Of a stretch of 64,000 nucleotides of DNA, positions 21,185-32,929 are shown piece by piece (the first letter of the stretch is position 1; every line of letters starts with the position of its first letter). Position numbers and translations under genes: made by a program. The notes beneath the pieces are model-generated. The model was not told the DNA's origin. It worked only from the letters and a program-made list of their open reading frames with translations, and ran no database searches. Source of the DNA: Ashinkailepas kermadecensis (lineage: Eukaryota > Arthropoda > Thecostraca > Neolepadidae); contig JAOTOM010004755.1 in the NCBI GenBank assembly GCA_034440615.1, positions 1 through 64,000 on the forward strand, read 5' to 3'.

Positions 21185-24100
21185 ATGCAAGCTTTTTTAC
21201 AATGGAATTGCAGAGGTTTTAGAAATAATACCCAGGAAATACAGATAGTTTTAAATCAGTATTGCCCTGTCGCTATATGTCTGCAAGAGACGAAACTCAG
21301 ACCTGATTCACACGCTGACATACAGGGATATTCTATCTTTCGAAAGGATGTGGTGACCGACACGGTTGCGCACGGTGGAGTAATAGTAGCCATCCACCAC
21401 AGTGTAGGAGCAAGAGAGATTCCTCTAAACACCGATCTGCAAGCAGTGGCAGCTCGGATCGACCTCGGTCACACCTCGTTAACAGTTTGCTCCATTTACT
21501 TGCCTCCTGGGACTGTTTTTACCCGTGACGAGCTAGTCCGGTTAGTTTTAGAACTGCCCCAACCTTTTTTAGTCTTAGGGGATTTTAACTCGCACCATAC
21601 GATGTGGGGATGTGATGATGTGAACACGAGAGGTCGCATTTTACAATCTTTTATCACGGATGAGTCGTTATGCGTCTTAAACACTGGCACTCGAACACAC
21701 TTTACGATGCCAACCGGCCACACCTCAACGCTAGATTTGAGTTTGTGCACTCCACAGCTGGCACAGCATTTTGATTGGTCGGTATCTGACGACCCCATGG
21801 GCAGTGACCATTTCCCCATATGGCTTACATATCGAGGAGACACAACACTTGGTACCAGACCCCAGCGATGGAATCTACACAAGGCTGACTGGGGAACATT
21901 TGAAACCAAACTCAGTGACGCATTTTCCACCCAAACTGGACCAGAGCCACACTCAATAGAAAGTTTTTCATCACTGCTCTTAGAGGCAACGTCAGGGTGC
22001 ATCCCGAAAACATCGGGATCCCCTCGTAGAACACCTGTCCCGTGGTGGAACAAGGAGTGTCGAGATGCCATTCGGGCGCGACGCCGAGCATTCAGACAGT
22101 TTTCTCGAAATAGTACCACAACTAACCTTATTTTCTTCCGTAAGGCGAGAGCGAAGGTACGGCGCACAATCTTGGAAGCCAAGCGCATGTCATGGAGGGC
22201 CTATGTAAATACTTTGAATCGGTGTACTTCCTTGTCACAGGTATGGTCCCGAGTTAAAAGAATTGCCGGTACACACTGTTCAGCCCCTCTCCCTGTGCTG
22301 CGAATAGCGAACCAGGACGTCAACCATCCTGCAGAAGTTGCCTGTGCGATTGGTCAGGCTCTATCGCAAAGAAGTCGAGGAAGCGTCGCCAATCCCGAGT
22401 TTTTACGTCATAAAGCAATATGGGAGTCGACGCCAATTGATTTTACCACATTAGTGCACCATTCACACAATCGACGTTTTACCATGGTAGAATTAACCTA
22501 CGCAATCGGATCACTCCGCACTACATCAGAGGGGCCGGACGGCATCCACAATGCCATGCTAAAGCGCCTTCCGCCCCGCGCTCTTATCTCCTTGCTTTCC
22601 TCCTTTAACTCATTGTGGCTAGGTGGTCATTTTCCCTCCTCTTGGCGGGAAGCCATTGTAATCCCCATCTTAAAACCAGGCAAGAATGGCAGTGATCCAT
22701 TGCACTATCGCCCCATCTCGCTGACATCATGCCTTTGTAAACTCATGGAACGAATGGTAAATGTTCGCCTCAGCTGGTTTCTCGAAAAAGAAGGTATCCT
22801 CACAAGCTCTCAGTGTGGGTTCAAGAAGAATCGCAGCGCAATAGATCACGTTTTACGTCTAGACACAGTAATAAGACACAACTTCATGCAAAACAGGCAC
22901 GTGGGAGCAATTTTGTTTCGACATAGAGCCCGCTTATGATACAGTATGGCGTTACGGAATACTCAAGAAAGTCTGGAACCATGGGATACGCGGACCGATG
23001 GGAACTTTCTTGAAGAACTTCATGTGTGACCGTGTTTTCCGTGTCCGCGTGGGAAACCACCTGTCTCCAAGTTTTGTCCAGGTGAACGGCGTCCCACAGG
23101 GGAGCGTGCTTAGCGTTGCGCTGTTCACAATTTTAATCAATGACATAGCAAACGGACTATCGCCGAGTATTGGAAGGTCACTCTTTGTTGATGATTTAGC
23201 TATTTGGTCATGTGCGGCCCGATCAGCATCCATGGAGAGACAGCTACAGATGGCCGTAGCCCGTCTTGAACGGTGGACAATCCTAAACGGCGTTCGATTT
23301 TCTACTTCCAAAACGGTGGCTGTTCACTTCTGCCGACTTCGCCGCCACTGTCCAGAGATGGTAGTTAAGTTGTATGACCAGGAGATACCTTTGAAGCCAG
23401 CGGCTCGCTTTCTCGGCGTCATTCTCGACAACCGGCTATCCTACCGCGACCATCTGCACACATTGCGAGACAGGTGCTTCCGAGCAATGAATATCATGAA
23501 ATGTGTTTCACGAACTGAGTACGGAGCTGACAGAGTAACGCTTTTAATGTTATATCGATCTCTAATTCGCTCGAAGCTCGATTATGCATCTTTTATATAT
23601 GACGGTGCCAGTAGCTCCGTGAAGCGGAAGCTTGACACCGTGCACCACACAGCATTGCGGATCGCCACAGGAGCATTTCGGACGTCGCCAACTGCGAGTA
23701 TTTTGGCAGAGGCCCATGAGCCATCGTTGGCAAACAGACGAGAGAAGCTGGGGATCCGATACGCAATAAAGCTGAGGCAGTTCCCAGCGCATCCTACATA
23801 CAAATCTGTTTTCTCACACCGTATGCTGTCTAGTTTCCGTGGGCAGAGAGGTGAAAGACTACGACCATTCTGTGCCAGAATCCGCTTACTACTTCAAGAG
23901 GCTCAAATCCCACTACGCGGAGTTGCGAGGATGAAGCACACGCAAATTCCGCCATGGGAACTCACCTCACCAGCAATTGATGACTCTCTTGCAACAACCA
24001 AGAAAGGACACACAGTCCCAGAGCTTTTCAAAGCAGAAGCACTGGAGCTATTGGAATTGTATTGTAATTACTCTCGAACATACACCGACGGGTCCAAGAC

Positions 24101-24640
24101 AGTAAATGGGACGGGTTGTGCATTTGTATGTCGGACAGTTACGTGATCATTTACTTTACCACCACATGCATCTGTGTACACTGCTGAGTTGATTGCGATT
24201 ATTTAGGCATTATGTTTCATTGAGGTTGGAAATGAAAGCCAACATCTTATTGTAACCGACTCGTTGAGTAGCCTTCGGACTCTTCAGTCTTTTTACCCAT
24301 CAAACCATTTTGCTCAAGAAATTCTAACACGTTTGACATTATTGGGTAGAGCTGGTAAGAGGATTGTCCTGTGTTGGGTACCGAGCCATACCGGTATTAC
24401 GGGAAATGAGCTGGCAGATGCTGCTGCCAAGCGTGCAGCGCAATCACGTGGGACTCGAGCCTTGCCTCTCCCCGCCAGGGATTACTACGCAAAAGTAAAT
24501 GCCTTCCTCCAAGGAAAGTGGCAGGAAAGCTGGAACTCCCATGCCCTAAACAAACTTCGATCCATCAAACCAGTTTTGGCACCATGGACATCATCACTAA
24601 AAAAATCACGGGGATTGCGTGCCCCAATGTCCCGGCGACC
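21185..24640 (+). pseudogene. LINE A ORF2 (endonuclease, reverse transcriptase, RNase H), broken
   Basis: The ATG at 21185 is followed by 'LQWNCRGFRNN', 'VAICLQETKL', 'LGDFNSHHTMWG' and 'GSDHFPIWL', the endonuclease blocks with the catalytic Asn and His present. The reverse transcriptase continues with 'HYRPISLTSCLCKLMERMVN', then a frameshift near 22915 in motif A. The second frame has 'NGVPQGSVLSVALF' and the FVDD catalytic box. An in-frame TGA at 24144 and a TAG at about 24204 interrupt RNase H, whose 'TYTDGSK', 'TAELIAI', 'VTDSLSS' and 'GNELADAAA' blocks remain readable. The terminal zinc-binding region is lost or unrecognisable at the junction with LINE B. Confidence 0.88.
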
Positions 24641-25238
24641 ATCTTACCGGCGAGGGGTGAGACTAAGAGTGCCTCACTCGTCCTTCCATCCATACGCCCC
24701 CATTCCAATGCCCATCTCATCTCAACATCCATGTCATTCACCTGGCCCTGTAACACCAACTATCCTACTATGAGCAGGTAGGACAACTTCCCCGGTCCTG
24801 CCCTCCAGCTCAGTTTTACCGGGGTAGCCGCGCCCCCTCGGCCCGTCCCCCGGGGTTGACGGAGTCCTGGAGGTTGAGTTCCCCCGTCGCACGGTGCTAG
24901 TTGTGACGGGGGACCAACACACCTCTTTGGTCCTAATATCCCGGAGGGTGCGGGCGGGCCCGTGGGGCCTCACGCGGGCCAAGTGGCCGGTCGCCTCGGG
25001 CCGGGGACCTGGGATCCTTCCCAGTGTCTGCCGGCCCGGCCGGCTGGGGTCAAGTGGTGGGCGGCGCTGGATCCCGGTCGGGGTGGTGAGTCTCTCTCTC
25101 TCGGCCGGGCGAAGGCGCCGCCTGCCCCGTATAGCTCCTCGGGCGCCTGGCGTCCTCCCGTTCGCGGGGCCCAGGCGTCCCCCCCGTAGGGCCCCCTGTG
25201 TGGTGGGGCGCCCCAGGAGCAGAAACCAATCACACTCC

Positions 25239-27083
25239 ATGGCATCCTCAAACATAAACAATTCACCTGCCCCCTCTAGTAGGGGACAGACAAGCCGACA
25301 CCTCAGAAATCCAAGCGTGACGCGTATAGGGACCAGTCCCTTGGCTTGTGTTTCCGCCCCTCGTATCCTCGTCGTGAGGTCATTGGATGAGGAAAGGAGT
25401 CTTTCGCGGCTCACACCGTTTCAGAGAAAGGAAGCATGCGACAGGTTGGGAGCGGTACTCAGGTGCGAGAAGCTTAGGGATGGTGGAATAGAAATAGAGT
25501 TTAGAAATACTGATGATGCAAGCAGAGCGATGGGCGCAACCGAACTAAATTACAGTGTACGACATGAAACTGGCAAACGAATGGTTACTGTACCGATCGA
25601 CGTTCGACCTCACAATACCAAAAACTACTCGAAGGGGGTCATCAATTGTTATGATTTGAGAGACGTGTCCGATGATGAGATTGTGGATGGCCTGGCAGAA
25701 TGGGGAGTGGTAGGTGCGAGAAGGATCACTATTAGAAAGGGTCAAGAAACGCAACCCACGAACAACTTCATATTAACATTTAGCTCCACTGACCTTCCCG
25801 AATTCATATTCGTTGGCTACGTTCGCGTGCAGGTGCGTGTGTATGTCCCAAATCCCATGCGGTGTTTTCGATGTTCCAGATTTGGACACACGACACAACA
25901 CTGCCGAAATCGCGAGACATGCGGTAGATGTGGGTCGATGGACCATGCGGGAGGAAAATGTGAGACTGAATGTCCAAAATGTTCAAACTGCGGCCCTGAT
26001 CAGAAACCCCATGCGGCCTACGATCGCTCATGTCCAATCTTCTTGAAAGAGAAAGAAATAGTTACTCTAAAATGCACAAACAAGATCACATTTCGGGAGG
26101 CCCGTGAACTCTATGAAAGTACTCACCCAAAAATATCCTACGCAGCAGCGGCAAAACTGAACCACGCAATGGCAAAACACACTCAAAGGGAACCTCTGAT
26201 AGGCTCCCAACACACACAGCCGAACATTTCCGAACTAATCTCCCAACTCATAACACTGCTCCGATCTTTTGGTGTGCCCCTTGCGTCGCCCAAGGGACCA
26301 GGACAGCCTGTACAAGACGTCGCCGAAGCGGCGGAAGCACCACCTGCAACTAGTGGATGCGGTGTTTTCTCACCAGATGCATCGCCCCGACCAACGTCGA
26401 ATGGGGGAGAGTGGACCCAAGTTCGTCGCCCTAAGAGGTCTGCTCGGCCCTCTCCACCCAACCCTAGCCCCTCTCCGTCTACCACAATCCCCACCTTGAA
26501 ATCCCCGTCTCCAACTTCCCGTCCTTCTTCCAACCTCCCTTCACCTACACGCACCGCAACCACCTCCAAATCCCTCCTCTCCACACCCTCCCTGCCTGAC
26601 CCCTCTCCCCTTCCCGTGATCCACCCCTCACGTTCAACCACTACTTCCGCACCTCTCCCACCCCCCTCACCCTCAGCTTCCACGTCCGTTGCTGCATCGC
26701 CGTCCGGTAACTCCCGACGAATTCCAATCTCCGACATCAGCTTGCAACATCAGGAAGCTGAAAGGCGCGCCCGCGAGGCGAAGAGGGCCCGACTGGCTCA
26801 AGTCGAAAAGACACGGGCGAAGGACAAAGGTGTGGAAGGTGCCCCTCCCGCAAAGGCGGGCACGCCAACGCCTCGAAGGCGAGTGGAGGGACCACTGGGA
26901 CAACCAGTTGTGCCGCACGGTATGGGTCCTCCCCCGCCCCCGCCGCAGCTGAGCGCCCCTCAAAAGCGAGGGCTACCATGGTCAGGAACCCTTCCTGGGG
27001 ACGGCTCGCCGCGGTCGCGACCGAGAACGACCTCACTGGGCAACTCTATGAGTAACCTGGAACCCTCCGGGGAGCACTCTTAG
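25239..27083 (+). CDS. LINE B ORF1 (gag-like, zinc-knuckle protein), intact
   Basis: The ATG at 25239 (MASSNINNSPAPSS) aligns with the ORF1 start of LINE A; the frame is open further upstream to 24894, but that part lies in the leader. It encodes about 614 residues: an N-terminal region with an RRM-like fold pattern (LTPFQRKEACDRLGAVLRC ... VINCYDLRDVSDDEIVDGL), three Cys/His knuckles (CFRCSRFGHTTQHC, CGRCGSMDHAGGKC, CSNCGPDQKPHAAYDRSC), a helical region, a long Pro/Ser/Thr-rich segment and a basic coiled segment 'QEAERRAREAKRARLAQVEK'. It binds RNA and chaperones transposition intermediates by analogy with I-factor ORF1. Confidence 0.88.
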   Translation: MASSNINNSPAPSSRGQTSRHLRNPSVTRIGTSPLACVSAPRILVVRSLDEERSLSRLTPFQRKEACDRLGAVLRCEKLRDGGIEIEFRNTDDASRAMGATELNYSVRHETGKRMVTVPIDVRPHNTKNYSKGVINCYDLRDVSDDEIVDGLAEWGVVGARRITIRKGQETQPTNNFILTFSSTDLPEFIFVGYVRVQVRVYVPNPMRCFRCSRFGHTTQHCRNRETCGRCGSMDHAGGKCETECPKCSNCGPDQKPHAAYDRSCPIFLKEKEIVTLKCTNKITFREARELYESTHPKISYAAAAKLNHAMAKHTQREPLIGSQHTQPNISELISQLITLLRSFGVPLASPKGPGQPVQDVAEAAEAPPATSGCGVFSPDASPRPTSNGGEWTQVRRPKRSARPSPPNPSPSPSTTIPTLKSPSPTSRPSSNLPSPTRTATTSKSLLSTPSLPDPSPLPVIHPSRSTTTSAPLPPPSPSASTSVAASPSGNSRRIPISDISLQHQEAERRAREAKRARLAQVEKTRAKDKGVEGAPPAKAGTPTPRRRVEGPLGQPVVPHGMGPPPPPPQLSAPQKRGLPWSGTLPGDGSPRSRPRTTSLGNSMSNLEPSGEHS

Positions 27084-27119
27084 ACACTTCCAGTTTTAAC
27101 TTGACCCACCATCATATCG

Positions 27120-30100
27120 CCTTTAGTTTTACAGTGGAACATGCGTGGTTTTAGAGCGAATTTTACTGACCTGCAGAGGGTTTTATCTCATAAACGACCT
27201 ATTGCTGTAGGGCTTCAGGAAACAAAGCTGTCAACTGGTAGCCAGTGTTCCATTAAAGGATATAATGTATTCCGGAAAGATAATACAAATATTGATACCA
27301 TTGCACACGGTGGGGTAATGTTGGCTGTACACCATGGAACGCCTTGTCGAGAAATCGCATTGCAGTCAACACTACAGGCTGTAGCCGTTCGTATTAATAT
27401 TCACCATCTTGTTATATCATTATGTTCAATCTATCTTCCCCCAGGAGTAGCATTCCCCTCTGCTGAGCTCAGGAGTCTTATGCTGGAACTTCCTCCTCCC
27501 GTTTTACTCTTGGGCGATTTTAACTCTCATCATACTCTGTGGGGTTCTGTCACCTCAAACACACGTGGTAGACATATGGAAGCCTTTTTAATCGACGAAT
27601 CGCTGTGTTTACTAAACACAGGTTCTCCGACACATGTAACGCTACCCTCCGGAAACAAATCAGTGTTAGATCTTACCTTGTGCAGTCCCCAGATCAGTCA
27701 TCGCTGTGTTTGGTCAGTAGACGATGACCCGCTCGGAAGCGACCATTTTCCAATTTGGTTGGAATTTCGCTGCGATGCTATTTTGGGAACAAGGCCACCG
27801 CGATGGAATATCCGCAAGGCTAACTGGCGTCAGTTTGAGGAAATGGTACAACATAAATTGTCATACGATACTCGGAATCAATCTAGTCCGCCACTTTCCG
27901 TGGATAATTTTACATCACTTATCATCGACACGGCCTCTCAATGCATACCCAGGACATCCAGAACACCCCACCGTGCTCCTGTGCCGTGGTGGACTGAGGA
28001 GTGCCAGAATGTTATACGTGCTCGAAAACGTGCATTCAGGGTTTTTGACCGTCACAGTACGACGGCAAATCTGATTTTATTTCGGAAGGCCAGGGCGCAC
28101 GCTCGGCGCACAATTCTCGAGGCAAAGAGAACGTCCTGGAGAGCATACATTAGTAATCTTAATCGATTCACACCAACAGGACAGATCTGGTCCCAAATAA
28201 AGCGTATCTCCGGTCAGTACTCGTCAGTTCCTCTTCCCATCTTGAGCGTTGGGAGCATTGATGTTGCCCATCCGTCAGATGTCGCGAATGAGATGGGCCG
28301 TTTTATCTCTGAACGCAGTTGTGGCGGAAGCACCAATCCGGAGTTTTTGCGTTTTAGGGCGCATTGCGAGAGGAAACCTATTGATTTTACCACTTCACAA
28401 TCACTCTACTACAATGACCCATTTACAATGACTGAATTAACATCCGCGATTAGAGCTCTGAGAATTGTTGCCGAAGGACCAGATCAGATCCACAATGTCA
28501 TGCTAAAGAGACTTCCTCCCCAGGGACTGGAAGCCTTGCTGGCCACCTTCAACCGCGTATGGGAAGCAGGCGCTTTCCCGGAAGGTTGGCGCGAAGCAAT
28601 CATAGTTCCAATCAGAAAACCCACGAAGAACGGATTACATCCATCGCATTACCGACCCATATCACTTACATCTTCCCTCGGAAAGCTGATGGAGAAAATG
28701 GTAAACGTTAGGCTGACGTGGTATTTAGAAAGTACAAATTTTTTTCGCAAACGAACAGTGTGGTTTCAGAAGAAACAGAAGTACCGTGGACCATATCTTA
28801 CTATTGGATACCTCGATTCGTGCAGCTTTTAGACAGAAACAACATCTTAATGCTGTGTTTTTTTACATTGAAGCGGCGTATGACACGACCTGGCGCTATG
28901 GTATTCTTTTAAAGCTTCAAAGAAGTGGAATCCGCGGTCGTATGGGCACCTTCTTACAAAACTTTCTAGCTGACCGTTTCTTTCGTGTTCGCATAGGTGA
29001 CTATCAATCTGCACGCTTTCAACTCATCAATGGAATTCCGCAGGGCGGTGTGCTGAGTGTTGCTCTCTTCGCTATCATGATTAATGACGTTTTTGCTGGG
29101 CTTCCGTCAAGCATTGGTCGATCTTTGTTCGTTGACGATATAGCCATTTGGTCCTCATCTTCAAGAGCATCGACTTCATCCAGGCAACTTCAGCTGGCGA
29201 CAAACCATCTCCAGAGGTGGAGCACTATGAATGGTTTTACGTTATCAACCACAAAAACAGCAGCAATGCATTTCTGTCGCCGTCGTTGCACCCGTGATCT
29301 TACACTGAAACTGTATGGTGAACCCATTCAACTACACCCTGTATTTAAGTTCTTAGGAATGTATTTTGACAGCCGTCTACTTTACCGGGAACATCTTAGA
29401 ATTCTCCGTGACAAATGTATTACATCTCTGAATATCTTAAAATGTGTCTCACGAACATCTTACGGAAGTGACAGACAAACTCTGCTACTTCTATATCGAT
29501 CTCTTATTCGCTCCAAGCTGGACTACGCTTGCTTCGTTTATGACGGTGCCTGTGCATCCGGGAAACGTGTTCTTGACACCGTTCATCATACCGCTCTTAG
29601 GATTGTGACTGGGGCATTTCGGACCTCGCCAATCGCAAGCTTGCTGGCTGAAACCAATGAGCCACCACTTTCCCTTAGGAGACAGATGCTCGGGATGCGC
29701 TACGCGTGTAAATTGCGCAGTTTCCCGCAGCATCCAGCTTATCAAGCGGTGTACTCGCGTCGCATCCTATCAATTTTTGCACATGGTGGCGCCCGTATAT
29801 ATAGACCTATGTGCACTAGAATGCGAGACCTTTTCTCTGAAAGCGAACTGGAGGTGCGCAGGGTGAAGCGCGCCCCGCAGCTATCCACACCCCCGTGGCG
29901 ACTTCTGTCACTAAGCCCTAGAATAGACCTCGTATTGGCCGACATACGCAAAGGGGATGTTCTCCCGGACGAATTTCGTGCACGTGCTCTGGAGCATATA
30001 TCGACATTTTATAACAGCTACGCAAAAACTTTTACCGATGGATCAAAGACTGACACCGGGGTTGGAAGCGCTTTTGTATGCGACACAGCCGCCAGATCGT

Positions 30101-30927
30101 TTACACTACCGAAACATGCGTCCGTGTACACATCTGAGTTGGCGGCAATTGAAAAAGCACTGGCTTTTATAGAAGTCGGTGACGAAGAAAGTCATGTAAT
30201 TTTATCTGACTCGTTGAGCAGCCTTTTGGCGTTGAAGCGTTTTAATCCAACGGACGCTTTTGTACATGATATCCTCCGTCGCTTGACGTTATTAGATCAG
30301 ACCGGAAAAGTTGTACACTTCTGCTGGATTCCAAGCCACATAGGTATCGTAGGAAACGAGAAAGCGGACAGCGCTGCAAGGCGCGCAGCACAGGCCCCCT
30401 TGCGCAGGGAATTCCCAATCCCTGCCAGAGATTACTACCCAGGGATCTCTGCTTTTCTGGCAAGCAAGTGGCAGATGAGCTGGGACGAGCTTGGTTCGAA
30501 CAAGTTACGGATAATAAAGCCATCCCTCGGTCAGTGGCCCTCTTGCTCGGGCAGAACAAGGCGAGACGAAGTGACGCTGTGTCGATTACGCATAGGACAT
30601 ACTTACGCCACCCATATTCACTTACTCAATGGTGAGAATGATCCATTGTGTCCGAGATGTGGTGCCGTGATGACAGTTAGCCACGTTCTGATTTCATGCC
30701 CTGGGCTTAGGCTGGAACGTCGACGTCATTTTGGGAGTGACCAGGCTCACTCCCTCCTCGCAGTTTTAGGTGACAAATCTCAGGTTGTGGAATCCGGAAG
30801 GCTCTTTAGGTTCCTATCTGATGTGAAGTTTTATGCTATTTACCCAGATGCACAAGGAACATCAAGTTTACCAGCATCAAGATGCACAAGGAAAGAAAAT
30901 ACCCATAGTAAAAGGGACGACCTATAG
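27120..30927 (+). pseudogene. LINE B ORF2 (endonuclease, reverse transcriptase, RNase H)
   Basis: The first ATG in frame is at 27141, inside 'LQWNMRGFRANF'; the start codon used by LINE A is not conserved here. Endonuclease blocks are intact (VGLQETKL, LGDFNSHHTLWG, GSDHFPIWL). The frame ends at 28832 and the second is open from 28786 to 30927, so a frameshift lies between about 28740 and 28790. Motif A reads FFYIEAAYDTTW where LINE A has FDIEPAYDTVW, so the first catalytic Asp is Tyr. FVDD is present. RNase H keeps its four acidic residues (TFTDGSK, TSELAAI, LSDSLSS, NEKADSAA), and a C-terminal zinc motif 'CPRCGAVMTVSHVLISC' follows. Confidence 0.9.
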
Positions 30928-30948
30928 AGACTGGTGAACAATTAATAG

Positions 30949-31012
30949 TTATGGGCGCTAAATGACCTCGTAGTCGGCGCGCCCTTAAGCCCAAACAACT
31001 AACTAACTCACT
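30949..31012 (+). repeat. 3' end of LINE B with (AACT)n tail
   Basis: 'atgggcgctaaatgacctcg...gcgcgcccttaagcccaaacaactaactaactcac'. The GGGCGC and GCGCCC halves can pair. I-group LINEs end in short simple repeats, not poly(A). Homologous tails occur at 880, 1650, 6065, 31345 and 52248. Confidence 0.85.
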
Positions 31013-31140
31013 AAAAAAATATGGGGGAGAGGAGGTTTGTCGGGCACGCTTAAAAAAAGGCCAAAAAAAAAAACCACATGTCCCTTTTTAAAAGAGGGGG
31101 GGGGCCCCCCTCCCCCGGGGGGGCCGCCCCCCAAAAATAT
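31013..31140. other. Low-complexity homopolymer stretch, possible assembly artefact
   Basis: Long A runs (31061-31073) are followed by G10-C6, C5-G7 and C6 runs at 31096-31133, making a GC palindrome. Nothing similar is seen elsewhere in the window. It separates LINE B from a second LINE 3' fragment. It may be real filler at a LINE junction or poor consensus sequence. Confidence 0.5.
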
Positions 31141-31415
31141 TTCTGTTTTCTTGTCCCAACTTCATGGTGGAACGAAGACGTCACTTCGGGTCCAATTTCC
31201 ACGAACTGTCGTTCTCTGATGTTTTAGGTGATAATTCACGGATCGTCGAGACAGGTCAAATATATCGATACTTATCCACTGTTCAGTTGGACGTAATCTA
31301 TCCCTTTAAAAAATAGACACATACCGCCAATTGTAATGTGAAAATGAGATATGGGCGCTACATAACCAGTAGCAGTTGATGCGCCCGTAAGCCCAATCAA
31401 TCAATCAATCAATCA
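31141..31415 (+). pseudogene. LINE 3' fragment: ORF2 C-terminus and tail
   Basis: Encodes a decayed match to the last ~45 residues of LINE B ORF2 ('VERRRHFG', 'DVLGDNSRIVETGQIYRYLS', 'DVIYP') ending in TAG near 31313. The shared 3' end follows ('atgggcgctacata...gatgcgcccgtaagccc') with an (AATC)n tail that runs directly into the 57-bp array. This is the right boundary of the LINE cluster inside that array. Confidence 0.85.
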
Positions 31416-31935
31416 ACCACCTGCCACACACAGAACGACAGCATGACGTAGTCCTGTCGGATCACCCTCACAGCCACCTGCCACACACAGAACGACAGCA
31501 TGACGTAGTCCTGTCGGATCACCCTCACAGCCACCTACCACACACAAAACGACAGCATGACGTAGTCCTGTCGGATCACCCTCACAGCCACCTGCCACAC
31601 ACAAAGCGACAGCATGACGTAGTCCTGTCGGATCACCCTCACAGCCACCTGCCACACACAGAACGGCAGCATGACGTAGTCCTGTCGGATCACCCTCACG
31701 GCCACCTGCCACACACAGAACGACAGCATGACGTAGTCCTGTCGGATCACCCTCACAGCCACCTGCCACACACAAAACGACAGCATGATGCCCTGTCGAA
31801 TCACCCTCACAGCCACCTGCCACACACAAAGCGACAGCATGATGTCCTGTCGAATCATCTTCACAGCCACCTGCCACACAGAACGACAGCATGATGTCCT
31901 GTCGAATCACCCTCACAGCCACCTGCCACTGCCAC
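31416..31935 (-). repeat. 57-bp exon 13 acceptor array, right part
   Basis: About nine units homologous to 17879-18627, the last three shortened by loss of 'gtagt' or neighbouring bases. Each again contains 'gtggcag|GTGGCTG' on the minus strand. It is separated from the left part by 12.8 kb of LINE sequence. Confidence 0.97.
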
Positions 31936-32929
31936 ATGATGTGGCCCTGGATGATATCGACATGATCCCGGTTGACGACACGCGGCACGTACTCGCGCGA
32001 CTCGAAACTATCATAATCTTTGCGCCGAAACGGCGCATCAAGAGTGAAAATTTGGAGGCATTCCGCCCCGCCATTTTGGCACAGCATGCGCCGAAGCGGC
32101 ACGCCCGGGTAGACACAGACACACACGTATACCGACTTTTCCTGAGAGCTTTACAAACACCGCATCTTCTCAATCGACATCAATCCATCGAGCCATCGAG
32201 AAGCCATCCAGAAACAAAAGCCAAGATCGGCCAGTTGGTCAAACACCGCCGCGAAGCCGGAACACCACCCAGAGGCTTCGACGCCGCGGGCGCGACAAAG
32301 CGGCTACTGCCAACGTGCTCGCATTCGCAGCACTGCGGGACAAAAAAAGCCAGGTTGCGCCGAAGGCGTGCAAAGCAAGCCGCGCCAACGCCAACTGACC
32401 ATCACAAAGACCACCCAGAAGACGGGTCGACGCCTTTTGGGCCACCCAACCCAAACGACTCCAACACTCCCGACCAGCCTGCCACCAATTCGACTACCTC
32501 TGCACTACCGACTTCTAGCTACTCTTCATCACCAACTTCTAGCCTTCTCCAGCAGTGCAGTGACTGCTTCTGTGCCTCTACTCTTCCGACCGCCGCTCAA
32601 CCATCTCTAACTTCAGCTACAGGTTGGTCCGGCGGTGCCGCTGCCACCCCCACCCTCCACATACCGCCGAAACTGTAAGAAGTGTATACCTCTCGTCTCC
32701 TATCCCGAAGCCAAACCCCAAGCCCCACACCAAACACAACAACTCATCATGAACACCAACACCACACCCAACACTCCGACGGGGGATTTTCTCCTCTGCC
32801 GTCGGCTAGATGGTCATCCCATGGCCTCCCTTGACCCATGGCTAGTGGAAACTCAGATCACCCGTCAGACAGAAACGCCCCTACACGCACACCACCTAAA
32901 AACGGGGCAGTGATTGATTCAGGCCTGGA

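Larger units (their letters stand above)
18695..24670 (+). mobile_element. LINE A, I-clade-like non-LTR retrotransposon
   Basis: A 5' untranslated region (to 19261) is followed by ORF1 with zinc knuckles and ORF2 with endonuclease, reverse transcriptase and RNase H, the order found in I-group LINEs. The first ~600 bp closely match the start of LINE B at 24671. ORF1 has one frameshift, ORF2 one frameshift and two stops, and the C-terminus is cut where LINE B begins, so the copy is dead. No 3' tail is present. Confidence 0.88.
24671..31012 (+). mobile_element. LINE B, I-clade-like non-LTR retrotransposon, nearly full length
   Basis: GC-rich 5' leader (24671-25238), ORF1, ORF2 and a 3' end with the shared hairpin-like 'gggcgc...gcgccc' and (AACT)n tail. 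It is 6.3 kb long. Close relatives in the window are LINE A, element C and the tails at six places. Two defects were seen: a frameshift in ORF2 near 28740-28790 and loss of the first catalytic Asp of the reverse transcriptase. Confidence 0.9.

Noticed and set aside
24894..25238. N-terminal extension of LINE B ORF1
   Set aside because: The open frame continues upstream, but the sequence is the GC-rich leader shared with LINE A, where the frame is not conserved; the ATG at 25239 fits both elements.
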